Of a stretch of DNA of 64,000 nt, positions 47,910-57,910 are shown piece by piece (position 1 is the first letter of the stretch; each line of letters starts with the position of its first letter). The translations under genes were made by a program, and so were the position numbers. Source of the DNA: Sodiomyces alkalinus F11 (lineage: Eukaryota; Ascomycota; Sordariomycetes; Glomerellales; Plectosphaerellaceae); contig NW_021167085.1 in assembly GCF_003711515.1 (NCBI RefSeq), positions 745,649 to 809,648 of the forward strand. Direction: 5' to 3'. Below the pieces are notes generated by a model. It saw only the letters and a list, made by a program, of their open reading frames with translations. It made no database searches and had not been told where the DNA came from.

Positions 47910-50900
47910 TCAAGGCCGCCAAGCGGGCTTGTTGCTGATGGCCCTCCTAGAGGCATCAGACGTGGAGGAACTGCGCATGGCACTCCGAGCACCCGCAATG
48001 GCCTGGGGAGACGCTCGCCCCGTGGTGGCGTTGGAGGCGGTGGTAGACCTCATTTGCGGAAGCATACTGCTCCGCCTTCCCTGAGCTTGAGCCATGGAGC
48101 TCGCGGGCCGGGCCGGCCCGGCTTGCTGGCTGTTCTCCAAGGCGTCCCTGGGCCGGGGAGGCTGGAACGACGCTCGCCGAGTGCTCGTGGTGCTCGTGGC
48201 TGACCTGGCAAACGAGAGGCGAGGCTTCGCCAGAGTCTGCTGCTGCTGCTGCTGCTGCGCTTGGGGACCCGGCGAGGTGGTGCGGCCGCGGATGGCGAGC
48301 CGAGACAGACTTGCCCTTGTAGGCGTGTCTTCCGGCATGGGCGAAGCCGAGGTGGAGCGGTTGAGAGGGCTGCGAGCCGAGGGGATGCGGGAGCCGGTGG
48401 CGGCTCCTCCTCCACCGGAAGTCGGCGTCAGCGACGAGGCGGACCGGCCCAGCGGTGTCCTCTTGGCGTAAGGACTGGGCGTCGTGAGAGTGAGGGGCTT
48501 GAAGTTGTGGCCGATGCCAGCGTCGGCCGTGTTCGTCGAGCCGTTCCACTTCGGGCGGCTCGGTAGGGTACTGACAGGGCGAGGCACCTTGCTGCCACTG
48601 GAAGGGGTAGGCAGGTTGGATGGGCCGGCACTCGATAGCCGGGATGCCAAAGGCCTGCGAGTTTGAGAATTCGGCGTAGGAACGTTCGATTGTCTCCGGT
48701 TCGAAGGCTGAGGCAGGTTGCTGTTCGTACTCCCGGAACGGACTTTGGTCCTGGGTGTCGGGGTGACCGGACCGAGACCAAGGCTGGACATGATGACGGA
48801 GGATGGCGGCGAACTCCCAGGGGTGTCATGGGTGCTGCCGATGGTCGAACGGTCGTTGGAGAGCATACTCGAGACGGAATCTCGCAGTTGCTGGCCGTGG
48901 TTGTCCCATTGGATCTCTTCGAGTGCAACATCCATCTCTTTGATCTGGACCTTGAGCGATTCCCATTTAGATTGCAGCTCCGCGTTGAGACGTATGATCT
49001 CGCCATTCACGGTGAGACGCTCCTGGACCCCCTTGTCGACGATGGTGAGGACGCGTTCGATGGCCGGGCCGTAATGCGTTTTCTTGGCGTCGTAGCTCTC
49101 GACTTTCTTGGCCATGACCGGAGGACTAGTCAGATGGATGCCGGAATCCACCGACTCCTTCAGCTTGAGGAGCGATCTTTCTACCGACTCGATCATCTTC
49201 TGCGCCTGTCGACCGGCTCCTCGGAAAACAAGAACCCAGCGGTCTTCACCCAGCTCCTTCCGCAACGACTCGGCGTCCTTCTCGAGCTTCTTGTACGTTC
49301 CGTCCAGGGCAGCCCTTCGCATCTCCAGCTCGTCGCAGGCGGTGGGGAACGACAGTCTCGCCCTCGCTTCGAAAACGGAGAGTCGCATCGGCAAGAAGTC
49401 GAGGGACGCCCTGAGCGGTTGCATGCGAGCGAACAAGGCCAGGAGGCTGGAGTCGTCCTGGGACAGGGTCGGGGTGTTGGGAGAACTCGGGGTCACGGGG
49501 AACACCGGGAGACTCGATCGGGTCCGCGGGGCGAGCTTGGCTACGGACGGGGGAGGGGTCTCTTCGACTATGGTTTCGAGGTCTCCGATGTCGACCCCGT
49601 CACCTGTCGTAGTAGCCATCAGAGATTTATGGCGGCGTTCCTCCATTTCAAAAACCAGTCTGCACAGCTCGTCCATCTCGCCTTGTATGTCTCCGAGGAC
49701 CATGTTCCAGAGCTCTTCCCATTCCATGGCGATCTCGACCTGCTCTTTGACGTTGCCGAGGGCTGACTGGATATTGGCCCACTCGCTAATGATCGACTCC
49801 ATCTGCGCAACGGCCCGCCGAAGGTCGTCGGCGGGAACGCTGGCGATGTCGTCCCGATTCTGCAGCTCTTCGATGGCACTGACGTAGGCATTGATTAGCT
49901 CCTCGAACCTCGCAGCGGCATTCTCCACCTCGGCCAGGCCCTCACGGCCGCCTGCTGCCGCCCACTCGACATCGTCTTCACTATCCAAGCCGGCGATGAC
50001 CTCGGAGGCCTTGGAGATCCAGCTCCGAATCTGCTCGGCGGCATTGATGAGGGCCTTGGAGGCGACATTGGCGGTGGGGATGGCGGAGACCTTGCTGGAC
50101 AGCGATCCAGCATCGGGAAGTTGCAGCGACGTTAATTGTGCGAGCTGGTTGGCGAATGAGGCACGCGAGAGGGTGTAGATCGAGCCAGGTCGTTGGCGAT
50201 TCGGCGTGAAGTACGACGCGATATCGGGGGTAAACTCCGCAGGGGTGGTGGTTGGGGGAGTATCCTTGGGGAGGGGTGGCGGAGGAGGGTTGCTAGTGTC
50301 GTCGTCGTAGTTGTATTCGTCGTCGTCGTATTCGTCGGGCAACGGGGGGTTCACGCATCGCTCGACGTGCTCTTGCCGCGTTTCGAGTTGTACCTTGGTG
50401 CCATTTCCATTGGTATGGTCGGGCAGCCTGTATTTTTGGGTATCCATGTCCAAGTCCAAGGGTTCAGACGTCGTTATTTCCGGTAGCAGAGGTGCCGTAG
50501 TACTGCCGGGGACGGGGGTCGAGGCGTCGGGCGCCACGATCTCGTCCGTCACGGCAGGCGTTGGCGCTGGGGCGGAGGCGGGAGTGAGAGAAGTGAGAGT
50601 GGAAGTCGCGGTGGTCTTGGTCTTGGGGGTGATGTGGTTTGTCGCTTCGGATGTTGCAGCAGTAGCGGCGGGACCCTTCCAAGGGCGACCGCGCCGTTCG
50701 ATGATGGAAGAGAGGGAGCCGGCCTGGTGTCGCTTGTCAAGTTGGCGAATCTGATCTTGGGGTAGACGGCCGACGCGATCTTGATGGGCGGCTACTGGGG
50801 ACGGATCTCGGGATTTACTGGAGCCAAACCCGAGGGCCTTCAGGCGTGCAGCCAATCCGGGCGATGGCCTGCGTGGCTGAATGGAGGTTGAGGTGGGAGT

Positions 50901-51617
50901 ACTCGATTGAGAAGTCGCTGCTGTTTGGGTCGAGGGAGAGGCGGTGGCAGAGCTCGGAGTTGCGGGATTGGAAACAGGCGATCTGGGGGCAATGGAAGGG
51001 CTGACGGCGGTGGTCAAGTTCGAGTTGCGCCCCGCGATGGGTGGACAGGGGTCGGTAGTTTTGTCACGCTTAGACGTGTCCTTGTCAAAATCCAGGCGTG
51101 GTTGGAAAAGCTCGCTTGAGACGTCGGATAAAGTCAGCCCAGTGGTTACTGGTAGTGGTTCAATCCTGGGCAGTTGATGGTCGATTTCAGCTGCCGGAGG
51201 AAGAATAGTGATGGCACTCCGGTTAGTGCAATCTGTCGGTAGCGATTGGGCAATGATGGCAGTGGTTTGGTCGTGGTTGTTGTTTTGTTGATCGTTGGTT
51301 TTGTTTTTGTTGCTGTTGCTGTTGCTGTTGCTGTTCTTGTTCTTGCCTGCTTCTACTTGTTGTGGTTGATCAGTGGGCATGTGGAGTGTTGTAGGGGTAG
51401 TTTTCTGGGCGGTCTCGGTGGTCAAAAGAGGCCTGTCGGTGGGGGCAATAGCGCCCTCGGGCCAGCTGTCAACGGAGGGCCAGCGGGGCACGCTCGCTGT
51501 ACCTTCCCCTGAAGCACAGGCTTCAGCGATTACTGGGGCCTTCCCCGGTGGGCTAGGGCTTGTCCTAGGAGGCTTGCCAATTCTCCCTTGTTCTGCTTCC
51601 TCAGACACTGCGCTCAT
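47910..51617 (-). CDS. KAR9-family microtubule/cortex linker protein, single exon, 1235 aa
   Basis: The central helical part, about residues 500-900, matches the fungal KAR9 domain: SLSSKVSAIPTANVASKALI, NAAEQIRSWISKASEVIAGL, then alternating charged helices. Both flanks are disordered. The N-terminal 450 residues are Ser/Thr/Pro-rich, with an Asn/Ser/Lys run encoded at 51297-51345. The C-terminal 330 residues are basic and Ser/Pro-rich, with a GSRIPSARS motif (S1076-R-I-P1079, a classic SxIP EB1/Bim1-binding site), a related SKVP further upstream and a seven-glutamine run from CTG repeats (48237-48257). In yeast Kar9 bridges Bim1 on microtubule plus ends to myosin for spindle and nuclear positioning; the same role here is inferred from family and motif. 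The start at 51617 is the first ATG of a frame open throughout. Confidence 0.85.
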   Translation of the reverse strand: MSAVSEEAEQGRIGKPPRTSPSPPGKAPVIAEACASGEGTASVPRWPSVDSWPEGAIAPTDRPLLTTETAQKTTPTTLHMPTDQPQQVEAGKNKNSNSNSNSNKNKTNDQQNNNHDQTTAIIAQSLPTDCTNRSAITILPPAAEIDHQLPRIEPLPVTTGLTLSDVSSELFQPRLDFDKDTSKRDKTTDPCPPIAGRNSNLTTAVSPSIAPRSPVSNPATPSSATASPSTQTAATSQSSTPTSTSIQPRRPSPGLAARLKALGFGSSKSRDPSPVAAHQDRVGRLPQDQIRQLDKRHQAGSLSSIIERRGRPWKGPAATAATSEATNHITPKTKTTATSTLTSLTPASAPAPTPAVTDEIVAPDASTPVPGSTTAPLLPEITTSEPLDLDMDTQKYRLPDHTNGNGTKVQLETRQEHVERCVNPPLPDEYDDDEYNYDDDTSNPPPPPLPKDTPPTTTPAEFTPDIASYFTPNRQRPGSIYTLSRASFANQLAQLTSLQLPDAGSLSSKVSAIPTANVASKALINAAEQIRSWISKASEVIAGLDSEDDVEWAAAGGREGLAEVENAAARFEELINAYVSAIEELQNRDDIASVPADDLRRAVAQMESIISEWANIQSALGNVKEQVEIAMEWEELWNMVLGDIQGEMDELCRLVFEMEERRHKSLMATTTGDGVDIGDLETIVEETPPPSVAKLAPRTRSSLPVFPVTPSSPNTPTLSQDDSSLLALFARMQPLRASLDFLPMRLSVFEARARLSFPTACDELEMRRAALDGTYKKLEKDAESLRKELGEDRWVLVFRGAGRQAQKMIESVERSLLKLKESVDSGIHLTSPPVMAKKVESYDAKKTHYGPAIERVLTIVDKGVQERLTVNGEIIRLNAELQSKWESLKVQIKEMDVALEEIQWDNHGQQLRDSVSSMLSNDRSTIGSTHDTPGSSPPSSVIMSSLGLGPVTPTPRTKVRSGSTNSNLPQPSNRRQSNVPTPNSQTRRPLASRLSSAGPSNLPTPSSGSKVPRPVSTLPSRPKWNGSTNTADAGIGHNFKPLTLTTPSPYAKRTPLGRSASSLTPTSGGGGAATGSRIPSARSPLNRSTSASPMPEDTPTRASLSRLAIRGRTTSPGPQAQQQQQQQTLAKPRLSFARSATSTTSTRRASFQPPRPRDALENSQQAGPARPASSMAQAQGRRSSMLPQMRSTTASNATTGRASPQAIAGARSAMRSSSTSDASRRAISNKPAWRP
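48237..48257 (-). repeat. CAG/CTG trinucleotide repeat coding for seven glutamines
   Basis: Seven perfect CTG units on the plus strand, read as CAG on the coding strand of the KAR9-like gene, within the disordered C-terminal region. Expected to be length-variable. Confidence 0.95.
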
Positions 51618-54600
51618 TTAAACTAGAGCGATCCGCATCTGACTGTGACCCTTTTGTCCAGTATGGGCCTTTTTTTTTTTTTTTTTTTAATAAATAAAAA
51701 AAAAGATGCAGAAAAGTGCCAAGTAAAGTAAGTATCCGTGTCCTGGTGGGAAACTCGTATTGTGCCAGCGGTGAGTGGACCGAAATGGTGGCGGATGAGT
51801 CTGAAAAGGAGGCCAACTGCTATGGCCCTGTGGCTCGTAGGACTGGCTGCGACTTTCAAACGTGGATAACAGTGGAAAGCTAAACGACTGGCTGGAGGAT
51901 GCAGTCGTTATTGGGTCGATGTGGTCGTATGCATCCTGCTGCGTTCGTCTTGAAGAAGAGGAATGCAGGATGACGGCAATCCTCGGGTGATCGGCCTCCG
52001 TCCAGTGTCTGTGCAGATGACTGAAAGAGAGGACTGAGATGAATATGAGTGAGAGGCCGAGATGGTAGCGAGTAAGGTATCCGTAATTCCGTATAAATAA
52101 CGTCTTCAACTCGGGGGTTGGCGTCGGCTTTGGATGTTGAAGCTTAGATGATTTGATAAAGGCCTTTTCTTATGGTTTCCTTGGACGTAAAATGGTTATG
52201 CGAAGAGGAAGAGGGGCATAATTGGTAAGGAGTTATGACCGAGAAGGATAGAAAGAAGGGAAGGAAGACGAATTAGAAAAGACAGGAGAATAGTGACCGG
52301 GCAATTTGTCTTGAGTGGCTAGGAGGGTCTTTACGTTAGATGGCTCTGGGTTGCTTGAAAGTCGGACGACCTTGCGTATCGTACGTATTGTTGAAGTAAT
52401 AAAAACGAAGGGATGTCTCTAGACTTTGTGTTCTTTGCGTGGAGCCGGATTGGTGCACAGTTTCCCGTAGTGCTGTCTCGGGCAAGAAAACGAAGGAGCC
52501 GGGACAGACAGACAGCACTGATTTCTAAGACGGAGGCAAAACAGAAAGAAGTGGGAGGGAGTTGGGGGGCGGGGGATAAAAAAATAAAATAAACAGAAAG
52601 AAGGAAAAATAATTTCTTGCGAGGGCCTTCGTTGTGAAGGCGAATTGTGCTTCATAGACTGACCTCCTAGCAAAATTGCCTCCTTGCTTGCCCTTCCGCC
52701 CAGCCATGTCAGAACCACCCTCTCTCTGTTCGAACGAAGTACGTTGTGCACAGAGAAGCGGTCCCATCAAGCCGGGCAATCCGCGGACCCGGAGATTGGT
52801 ACGACCGGTGGGCTTTAATCTCCCGCTTGTCGTCTCCACGGGAAGAAATGGTCGGGTCAGCTGCGAGCTTGTGCATGAACACAAATCAATAATTTAAGCC
52901 TGATGGCTTGGGTGCTGCATGCTGCACGAAGAACGAAAGCACTCAGTACGTTAGGTTACCTAGAGCTAGAGGTTAGGGCTGGCAGTACCCGTCTCTCGCA
53001 ACATCAGATTACGATCCTCTATGCGAACACAGTTGAGTTCTTCAGCGAGGTCTGTCCGTCACGTCAACCAGGTTCTCTCCCATGAATATGCTGGGATTAG
53101 CGTTGCAGTGGCTTCCAGACTCGGCAGTTGACTGGGGCCTCACACTGGCACTCTCTGCAGGACCCTGGGCGCGTTCCCCCTTCGGGCAAAGCATGATCAC
53201 AACGATCAAAGGTACGAAGTACGGGGGATGTCAAGGTGAATTCACCTATCAAGATTGGTGGCGTCCTGGATTGATGCGGACGGATGCATAAATCGTGCCC
53301 AGTGTCCATACAAGGGCACGAAATATCGGGCAGCCTTGAGGCGGCTAATAAATGAACATGCTCCCCGATTCATCGGTTCTTTCTTTCCGTGTCGTGTCCA
53401 TCAGGCACAAAGCAATCAATTTGCGACTCGCCGTCTCTATACAGTACTGTATATCACGAGGGAATTGCGGATACTCTGAAAATTATACCTACAACGGTAT
53501 GTATTAATTACAAACTTAGACATTGTTGCCTGCACTCCTCATCAATCCGCCGCATAGCCAATCGTCGCGTATCTTACTGTATTTCCAAGCCCGACGCGTC
53601 CGTTGCCGAATGATAACGCGCTAAACGTTTAGAGTGCAGCGGGTTCAGGTACGGTAAGGTACCTAAGGAAGGTAAGTAGGTACCTGAAAAAGCGGGAGGG
53701 ATGCTGGTCCAATCAATCCAATCAACGTTAGGCAATATACAAACGACTTCCGGACCGTCCCTCCTCCGAACAGTGGGAGACGCATTGATGGTTGAACCCA
53801 TTCATTCCATTCCATTCTCGTCACTTGATTCTCAACTCCACACGCCAATGCTGCAAGCCTAAGGTGAGGTAAACTCCTCGCTCATCTCCCTCGCTGCAAG
53901 GTACTTCGTACAAGTTCTGTGGTCTTCCAAAGCTTCCACAGCAACCTGTCCGTGTCACAGAATTGCCGACAAGCGAACTAAACCAAGGTACCTTTACCTT
54001 AATTAGGTAAGTTAGGTCCGGAACATTACTCCATAAGACTGACTACAGACCCGGCGTGCCACACCGGTCCACACCCAGCTTCCTTTCCAAGTCGCTTAAG
54101 CCCCTGGATTCAGCATCGACCAATCTAGCGCGTGTTGAATTCATTGAGCTCTTACGATACAAAAACATACTTGTCTACCTAATCAAATTGCGGATTTCCT
54201 TTCAGAGCTACTTTCGCACTCAGTACAACACGCACTATCGCTCCCTTCGCAAACTGTTGTTCCTACCTTATTCCATACATTAGTTTCGTTCCATATCGTC
54301 TCCCTCCAGGAAAAAAGCCCGTTCTCGAGCCGCAAAACCAGCTATACGGATACTTATAGAACCCGATACGTTCATTCATTCTGTTATTCGTTCCTTCGCC
54401 CAGCCAGTAACGCTCGCATCGTTGCTTTCTTTCTTTGCCTCAACTCAATTGCGGCGCAGGTTTACGTCCCGTCCTACGAGAGATCCAGTTCATTGGAAAT
54501 AATCATTTTCTTGTCCTCATACATACTCGGTCGGCTTGCTTCTTTTTGCGCTTGCCTCTTTTAATAGAATCCCAACCAAATCGCCGTTCGTCTGGATCAC

Positions 54601-54871
54601 TCGGCTTATACCACCTGCCTACCGATTCCTGCCGCTCTCGTCCCTGCCGTCACCCCGTCTACCACTCTGAAACATCAACATTCCGAACCAACCAAACCAT
54701 TCCAGATCCTCGAATCTCACGTTGCTCGGGGACACCCTCCCAGCCTACGTACTAGTCGGCTTGGAAGCAACTCTCCTTCAAGAACCGACAAAACCCCTCG
54801 CTTCCCAGCCATAGGTCTCGACGTAACATTCATTGTGTACCACGTATCACAGGTCCTACCACCATCATTTC
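51618..54871. other. Intergenic 3.25 kb: divergent upstream regions of the KAR9-like gene and the 560-aa protein
   Basis: Contains a T19 run followed by A-rich sequence (51670-51705), purine-rich DNA at 52560-52620, and GGTACCTAAGG-type words at 53650-53685 and 53984-54016. The last 700 nt before 54872 are C/T-rich with several ATGs, consistent with a long or intron-bearing leader of the downstream gene. No protein domain, transposon or RNA gene was recognised. Confidence 0.5.
51670..51705. repeat. T19 run followed by A-rich stretch
   Basis: A run of 19 T is followed by AATAAATAAAAAAAAAG, so T and A tracts face each other 50-90 nt upstream of the KAR9-like start. Nucleosome-excluding promoter DNA is a plausible reading; a hairpin is also possible. 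Confidence 0.8.
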
Positions 54872-56554
54872 ATGGAAATGAGTTCCGCCGAACCTCCTTC
54901 GGTGCGCTGCGAGTCGCCCTCGCCTGAGATCACTCCTACCCCCGCCATCGGGGCTTGTCCGAATCTCTCACGCTGCGTATCCACCGCTTCCGACCTCTCC
55001 CATGGCTCCGGTTCAGAGTTCGCCACGCGGGATTCCCTCGGCAGCGACGCTTTCTCTCGACAATCCTCCGCGAGCTATGGCCGTCGCTCCGACGTCAGCT
55101 TTGCCTCCTCCCGCCAGTCTACACATAGCGATGGCAGCCGGCCCAGTCGTCGCCGCGGGTACATGCGTCCGCAGGGTACCGCTTTCGCTGCCAGTGCGCA
55201 GTCGCGCGAGAGCGTCCTGAGCCTGGGCAGCATTGCCCATCTACAGTACTACTTTGCCAGGACAGGCTTGCTCGACGGAAAAGGTGCGCAGCTGCAGCGC
55301 AAGAATAAGCAGAACCGAGCGACCTTGGACCTCTCGGCTCTGGACACCTCGACGTCGTCGTCGTCGTCGTCGTCGTTGTTGTTGTCGTTGTCGTCGTCAT
55401 CGCTATCGCCTCGTGTGGCTGGCTCTGATGTCGATTCGTCGTACGCTTCCATGGGGAGCAGTCCCGAACTCGCCGCCTCTGGGTTCGGATCTGGTCCCTT
55501 GGTCGAATCGCCAATTGAAGAGCCCTACTACTCCGACGAATTCGATGAACCCGACCCTGACATGCCACCTCCCACCACCAGCACCTATATCCATCGAGAA
55601 AAACCGGTGCCTCCACCGCCGACCGTCGAAGAGCTCAAGTCGGACCTCACAGGCTCCCTAGAGAAAGCCGCCGAGGCGCTCAAAGATGCCCGAGATCGCA
55701 AGGACGGCCCGCGGGACGTAGGAGAAGGGACAAGCCAGCCGGCGCCAGCGACGGAAAGCCCACGATCCCATCATGCGCGGCAAAAATCCAAGGCAATGGG
55801 GTGGTACGAGCTTCAAGGCATGCACATCCTCGACGTGACGACCCTCGCCATCCGGGCCGCCAAGATGTACTACACCGCCCACGAGCAACCGGAGCGACTC
55901 GACTCCATCAAGTCCGAACGCCAGATCCGCGCCGAACTCTTTTCCGTCATGGAGACGCTAAAACAAATGGCCACCCGTCGTTGGGCCGGCGGCATCCGCG
56001 ACGACGAGCTCGCCAACCTCGAGACCTGGATCCGGAGTCTCTTCGACATGCTCAAGCAAGAGGACGAGATGGAAGAAGCGGAGCGGGCGGAGCGCGCCGG
56101 TTGGATGTGGTTGAAAGGCGACTGGACCGGCAGGGAAACCGAGCGAGAGCTCGCTTTCCTCGCGTCCCTCGCCGTCGATCTGGGCCTCCCACCCCTGCCG
56201 GAGTACACACCAGCCGCTGGTCTGGCGGCTGGAGATCTCCCGACGCCGTTCCTGAAAAGCATGCAGAACGGTCTCCGGCTCGTGAAGCTGCACAACGCGG
56301 CAGTGAAAAAATCGAAGCGACGGTTCGGCAGTATCACCCCTTTCCACGAGGACACCGAGAAGCCGTACCGCTGCGCGGATAACCTGCGCTACTGGGTCAA
56401 AGCTGCGGAACTCCGGTGGGAAGTGTTGCTCAAGGTGGACGCTCTCGGCGTGGTGTGCAACACCGGGCCTCAAGTGTGGACGGACTTTGAGGCTGCGATT
56501 TGGAAGTGGTGTCGGAAGGCCCGGGAGGAGATTGCCGCCGAATTGGATGTCTGA
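54872..56554 (+). CDS. Conserved fungal protein of unknown function, 560 aa
   Basis: Single exon from the ATG at 54872 (a second ATG at 54878 is equally possible) to TGA at 56552-56554. Residues 1-110 are Ser/Arg-rich and probably disordered. A short hydrophobic block HLQYYFARTGLLDGKGAQL (123-141) looks conserved, followed by a poly-Ser run (160-176), an acidic/proline linker (210-250) with PPPP, and a charged helix (252-277). The C-terminal 250 residues form an aromatic-rich helical domain starting near WYELQGMHILDVTTLAIRAA (311-330) and containing RRWAGGIRDDELANLETWIR and GWMWLKGDWTG. I recognise this layout from uncharacterised ascomycete proteins but cannot name a function. No signal peptide, membrane segment or catalytic motif is visible, so it is probably cytoplasmic. 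The acidic C-terminus ends EEIAAELDV. Confidence 0.8.
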   Translation: MEMSSAEPPSVRCESPSPEITPTPAIGACPNLSRCVSTASDLSHGSGSEFATRDSLGSDAFSRQSSASYGRRSDVSFASSRQSTHSDGSRPSRRRGYMRPQGTAFAASAQSRESVLSLGSIAHLQYYFARTGLLDGKGAQLQRKNKQNRATLDLSALDTSTSSSSSSSLLLSLSSSSLSPRVAGSDVDSSYASMGSSPELAASGFGSGPLVESPIEEPYYSDEFDEPDPDMPPPTTSTYIHREKPVPPPPTVEELKSDLTGSLEKAAEALKDARDRKDGPRDVGEGTSQPAPATESPRSHHARQKSKAMGWYELQGMHILDVTTLAIRAAKMYYTAHEQPERLDSIKSERQIRAELFSVMETLKQMATRRWAGGIRDDELANLETWIRSLFDMLKQEDEMEEAERAERAGWMWLKGDWTGRETERELAFLASLAVDLGLPPLPEYTPAAGLAAGDLPTPFLKSMQNGLRLVKLHNAAVKKSKRRFGSITPFHEDTEKPYRCADNLRYWVKAAELRWEVLLKVDALGVVCNTGPQVWTDFEAAIWKWCRKAREEIAAELDV

Positions 56555-57910
56555 CGGGCGGGGAAATTGGATGCTGAAACAGAACGCTTGTGAAGTCATG
56601 ATGATTGATGACGTTGTCCCGCAATACCCCGGAGTCTCGGTTTTATTGCTTTTTCCTGGTCTTGTTTGCTTGTTCGCTGGCCCCCATTCAAACTGGATAT
56701 CCAGTCATCTTCTGCGCGATTCTATGCTCTTGCTACCTTACTTTCTTGGACATGTTCACGCTGGATGATGCCACTCTACGCTATGAATAGTTTAGAACCT
56801 TACTTAGTCTTGCTTGCTGGCTCCGCTAGCTCCATCAGTCCTAGACACTATGTCGTCTGGCGGTCAGAGAACGTAGTCACTCATCGCAGCATTGCTGCCC
56901 TTAATACACCACGCTTATGGTCAACTTGCCAATTTCGAGTCGGATAAGAGGCGCTGGGTGCTGGGTGCTGGGTGCTGGGACCGACTTTGGAGAGACAAGA
57001 TCCTCTGTTTGTACATGGCCATTGACCAAGGGTTTGCTGTATCTTCGCTTTTGACAGGACATGTGCCCACGTTCTCTGGTTTCTTCCCATCGCTGGATCG
57101 GATCGAATCATGGGAATACCAGGGACCTTGAAAGAGTGATTTTGTCAAAAGGAACTAGTCTGCGAAAGAGGACGATCTTCTAACGCTCAATCCATCAACT
57201 GAGTTGATATACACCTTGATTCCGATGTTAATGCCTTTAGGACTCATGGAAATAGCAAGCATTGTAGCAGTGATGCTGTTGCCTGGATAGTTCTTAAGCA
57301 ACCAAAAACAAGTCTTGCAGAACAGCTAGGTGGCAAGCAAGATGCCATATCAGTCACCAGAAAACAGAAGCCCAGTACGAGTGTAAAAGAAATCGTATTG
57401 AAATTTCGCACTGAAGCGCTTGGTTTACATGTTCAGCACGTCTTCTACGTTAACTAGCAATAGCGGATGATATCAGACGAAGACAAGGGAACTTGCAACT
57501 CCCAGAGTCGGAATTACAAAACTCCGAATGCCGAAGCAACAGGTATTCTCACGTGCAAGTTCCCTTGTCAACACCCGCCACAATGAGCCACCATCGAATC
57601 CAAAGGTGTCTGACGCCACCCTCACCTACCACCCTAGCCTATGTGGGCCATGCTTTCAGCGATCCACGCAACAGGAGGTACGTACTCTACTAGATGCCTG
57701 CCAGCTCCAGTGGGCTTCCTAAATAATCGTCAGTCGACAAGCTCAACACACCCGAAGCCTTGCACTGTTATCGCGACCAGGCCCATCTATCAACGTCTAT
57801 CTGCCCTTACATTTCAGAATCGACACTCGGAGATACTGCTTCTGACACCCTGACTTAGCGCTGTCGATTCTCCCAGCGAAACGTCCAACGAAGAACCCCA
57901 GCCGCCCAGG
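56555..57910. other. Intergenic: 3' flank of the 560-aa gene and RPT4 upstream region
   Basis: About 1.35 kb with no supported gene. It holds a 7-bp tandem repeat (56953-56979) and a GGTGGCAAG word (57329-57337) resembling the proteasome-gene element known from yeasts. The 100 nt before the RPT4 ATG are C-rich. Confidence 0.5.
56953..56979. repeat. 7-bp tandem repeat GCTGGGT, 3.9 copies
   Basis: Perfect GCTGGGT units start at 56953, 56960 and 56967, with a partial fourth at 56974. Non-coding. Confidence 0.9.
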
